Assembly (NCBI GenBank): GCA_009927255.1 | Contig: RFNJ01000078.1 | Location: 1 to 8,024 of the forward strand | Direction of reading: 5' to 3' | Length of the DNA stretch: 8,024 nucleotides | DNA from: Pseudomonadota bacterium | GTDB taxonomy: Bacteria > Pseudomonadota > Alphaproteobacteria > UBA2136 > UBA6156 | Shown here: positions 7,024 to 8,024 of the stretch, piece after piece | Position numbering within the stretch: the first letter of the stretch is position 1 | Layout: each line of letters begins with the position of its first letter | The notes under the pieces: generated by a model | Told to the model about the DNA's origin: nothing | The model's database searches: none | Seen by the model: only the letters and a program-made list of their open reading frames with translations | Made by a program: the position numbers and the translations under genes

Positions 7024-7200
7024 CTAGGCGACTTTACGCTGTTTTTGGCCCAAGCCTGTGCCTTCAATGACAGTCAGCTGGGCCTTGCTAGGTTTCGCCT
7101 TTTTAGCAGGCTTTTTAGCAACTTTTTTCTTAGGAGCAGCCTTCTTCTTGGCTGGTGCCTTTTTAACGGCCTTTTTAACGGCCTTTTTCTTAGCGACCAT
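7024..7200 (-). CDS. Possible nested small basic protein (tail of ParA made from an internal start)
   Basis: An in-frame ATG at 7200 (Met238 of the ParA) is preceded on the minus strand by AAGGA (7213-7209), 8 nt upstream, a good ribosome binding site. Translation from it would give a 58-residue Lys/Ala/Pro-rich protein starting MVAKKKAVKK, much like small bacterial histone-H1-like proteins. The start falls exactly at the junction of the acidic/Ser-rich linker and the basic tail. This could be a true internal start, a relic of fusion between parA and a downstream histone-like gene, or chance. Expression of a separate product is unproven. Confidence 0.35.
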   Translation of the reverse strand: MVAKKKAVKKAVKKAPAKKKAAPKKKVAKKPAKKAKPSKAQLTVIEGTGLGQKQRKVA

Positions 7201-7911
7201 GTCTTTAGTCCTTGTTTCATTGTTGGAGGAGGTGGTGCTCACCGCGGCAGAGTCGTCTTTCGACTTCTCCGCGCTGGAACGGCCGCGCCAGGCGAGACCG
7301 ATTTTTGCCGCAATACTCCGCACCAAGTTGGTAATTTCCACTTGGGCGGGGTTGGCAAATCCGTCAAGCACGGTGAGACCACTTTCCATGCTGGCGGCAA
7401 ACAGGACGCGGTTGCCGAGTTCGACTTCGGCGACCGGAATATCAAGAGTTTGTAATTTTTGGCGGACTTCTTCGGTAATGTTGGCGCGGTGCACCACACG
7501 GTTCATCACCACCATGCATTGGCGGCTTTCGCCGGCGATGGTGTTAAAAGTTTCCTTCACCGCCCAGACATCGGCGGGAGAGGGTTGGATGGGCACAAGC
7601 ACAAGGTCGGCAGCGCGGACGCTGACTTTGATATCCATTTCGGCATGTGGAGGAGTGTCGATAATAATCACATCATTCGCTTCGCGGGCCATGGAAAGAT
7701 CACGCGTGAGGCGCCAGCCGCTGGTGGCGACCAGGCCGATATCCGGGCTTTTGCGCTGGGCGTGCCAGTGGGTGCAGGTGCCTTGGGGGTCGGTATCGAA
7801 CAGCATGGTGGAGTAGCCTTGCTGGGCAAATGCCACAGCCAAATGCGCTGCAAGTGTTGATTTACCAACTCCGCCTTTTTGTTGAGCGACGGTGATGACG
7901 ACTGCAGGCAT
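7024..7911 (-). CDS. ParA-family ATPase with a histone-H1-like basic tail
   Basis: This is a 295-residue ParA/MinD-type (deviant Walker) ATPase. The family binds ATP, dimerises on nucleoid DNA and positions plasmids, chromosomes or protein clusters. Residues 12-19 are the deviant Walker A motif KGGVGKST, 38-44 the A' motif FDTDPQG, and 81-88 the Walker B strand VIIIDTPP. The ATPase domain ends near residue 208, about the full length of small ParA proteins. Then come a Ser/Asp/Thr-rich linker (209-237) and a tail (238-295) of Lys-Ala-Pro-Val repeats such as AVKKAVKKAPAKKK, ending in a short non-repetitive segment (QLTVIEGTGLG). The start at 7911 has AAGGAG seven nt upstream, and MPAVVITVAQQKGG is the expected N-terminus; an extension to 7989 is unsupported. 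No parB is visible, so it may act as an orphan positioning ATPase. The tail probably adds non-specific DNA binding (inference). The 113 nt between its start and the window end hold no confident promoter. ParA call sure, cargo unknown. Confidence 0.94.
   Translation of the reverse strand: MPAVVITVAQQKGGVGKSTLAAHLAVAFAQQGYSTMLFDTDPQGTCTHWHAQRKSPDIGLVATSGWRLTRDLSMAREANDVIIIDTPPHAEMDIKVSVRAADLVLVPIQPSPADVWAVKETFNTIAGESRQCMVVMNRVVHRANITEEVRQKLQTLDIPVAEVELGNRVLFAASMESGLTVLDGFANPAQVEITNLVRSIAAKIGLAWRGRSSAEKSKDDSAAVSTTSSNNETRTKDMVAKKKAVKKAVKKAPAKKKAAPKKKVAKKPAKKAKPSKAQLTVIEGTGLGQKQRKVA
7157..7188 (-). repeat. 12-bp tandem repeat encoding VKKA units
   Basis: On the plus strand GCCTTTTTAACG occurs at 7157-7168 and 7169-7180, followed by a partial third copy GCCTTTTT (7181-7188). 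On the coding strand it encodes repeated Val-Lys-Lys-Ala. The identical copies suggest that the tail grows or shrinks by slippage. Confidence 0.85.
7209..7213 (-). promoter_or_regulatory. Internal Shine-Dalgarno-like site within parA
   Basis: AAGGA on the minus strand lies 8 nt before the in-frame ATG 7200. It falls in codons of the linker (around TRTKD), so it may be coincidental, but its sequence and spacing are close to those of the main parA site. Confidence 0.4.
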
Positions 7912-7918
7912 GTAGTAA

Positions 7919-7924
7919 CTCCTT
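7919..7924 (-). promoter_or_regulatory. Ribosome binding site deciding the parA start at 7911
   Basis: AAGGAG on the minus strand ends 7 nt before ATG 7911. The ATG is directly followed by the canonical ParA N-terminus, so this site rules out the 26-residue upstream extension. Confidence 0.88.
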
Positions 7925-8024
7925 TTGTTTAATGTGATGTTACACGCTGAGAATGATTGGTGAAGATGGTGTGGTGAATTCTGCTGCAATGGTGGTGATG
8001 CGGTGTGACATTTTTACGATGTTT

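Noticed and set aside
7058..7816. Plus-strand open frame of 252 codons with a hydrophobic, membrane-like N-terminus
   Set aside because: It is the antisense of parA. Lysine-rich codons of the ParA tail read backwards give Phe/Leu, which imitates membrane segments. ParA motifs on the minus strand are decisive.
7912..7989. N-terminal extension of ParA to base 7989
   Set aside because: The 26 added residues precede the canonical ParA N-terminus, and AAGGAG sits correctly for ATG 7911.

Overview
The window looks like a piece of a bacterial chromosome, most likely from an alphaproteobacterium of moderate GC. That placement is an inference from the look of the ParA and TruA proteins and the tRNA; no genus can be read from the sequence. 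Most coding strands are strikingly G-rich, with many GGG, GCG, CGG, GTG and TTG codons.

Left part (1 to 5172): two large plus-strand genes, 28 nt apart, form an apparent operon. The first frame is open to the left edge of the window, so it is probably cut at its 5' end; at least about 980 residues are visible, rich in Ala, Gln and charged residues. The second encodes a 732-residue, aromatic- and proline-rich soluble-looking protein. I recognise no family in either. They are the largest unexplained content here.

Middle (5173 to 5620): an AT-rich 259-nt spacer carries three copies of ATGTACCAT and overlapping inverted repeats. Then comes a complete minus-strand tRNA-Trp (CCA anticodon, encoded CCA tail) with a good promoter. 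The tRNA's 3' end faces the two unknown genes, the arrangement seen when an integrated element sits at a tRNA, but no integrase or duplicated tRNA end is visible. A strong minus-strand terminator follows at 5564 to 5594.

Right part (5618 to 8024): a small minus-strand gene (128 aa, possible helix-turn-helix protein) with codon use unlike its neighbours lies divergent from truA (tRNA pseudouridine synthase A, plus strand). truA converges with a minus-strand ParA-type ATPase gene across a hairpin that reads as the parA terminator. The ParA has a lysine/alanine/proline-rich, histone-H1-like tail of 58 residues. That tail begins at an internal in-frame ATG with its own Shine-Dalgarno sequence, so it might also be made as a separate small basic protein. 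No parB partner is visible.

The items most worth a second look are the ParA with the histone-like tail and nested start, the unrecognised two-gene operon beside tRNA-Trp, and the ATGTACCAT repeat cluster.
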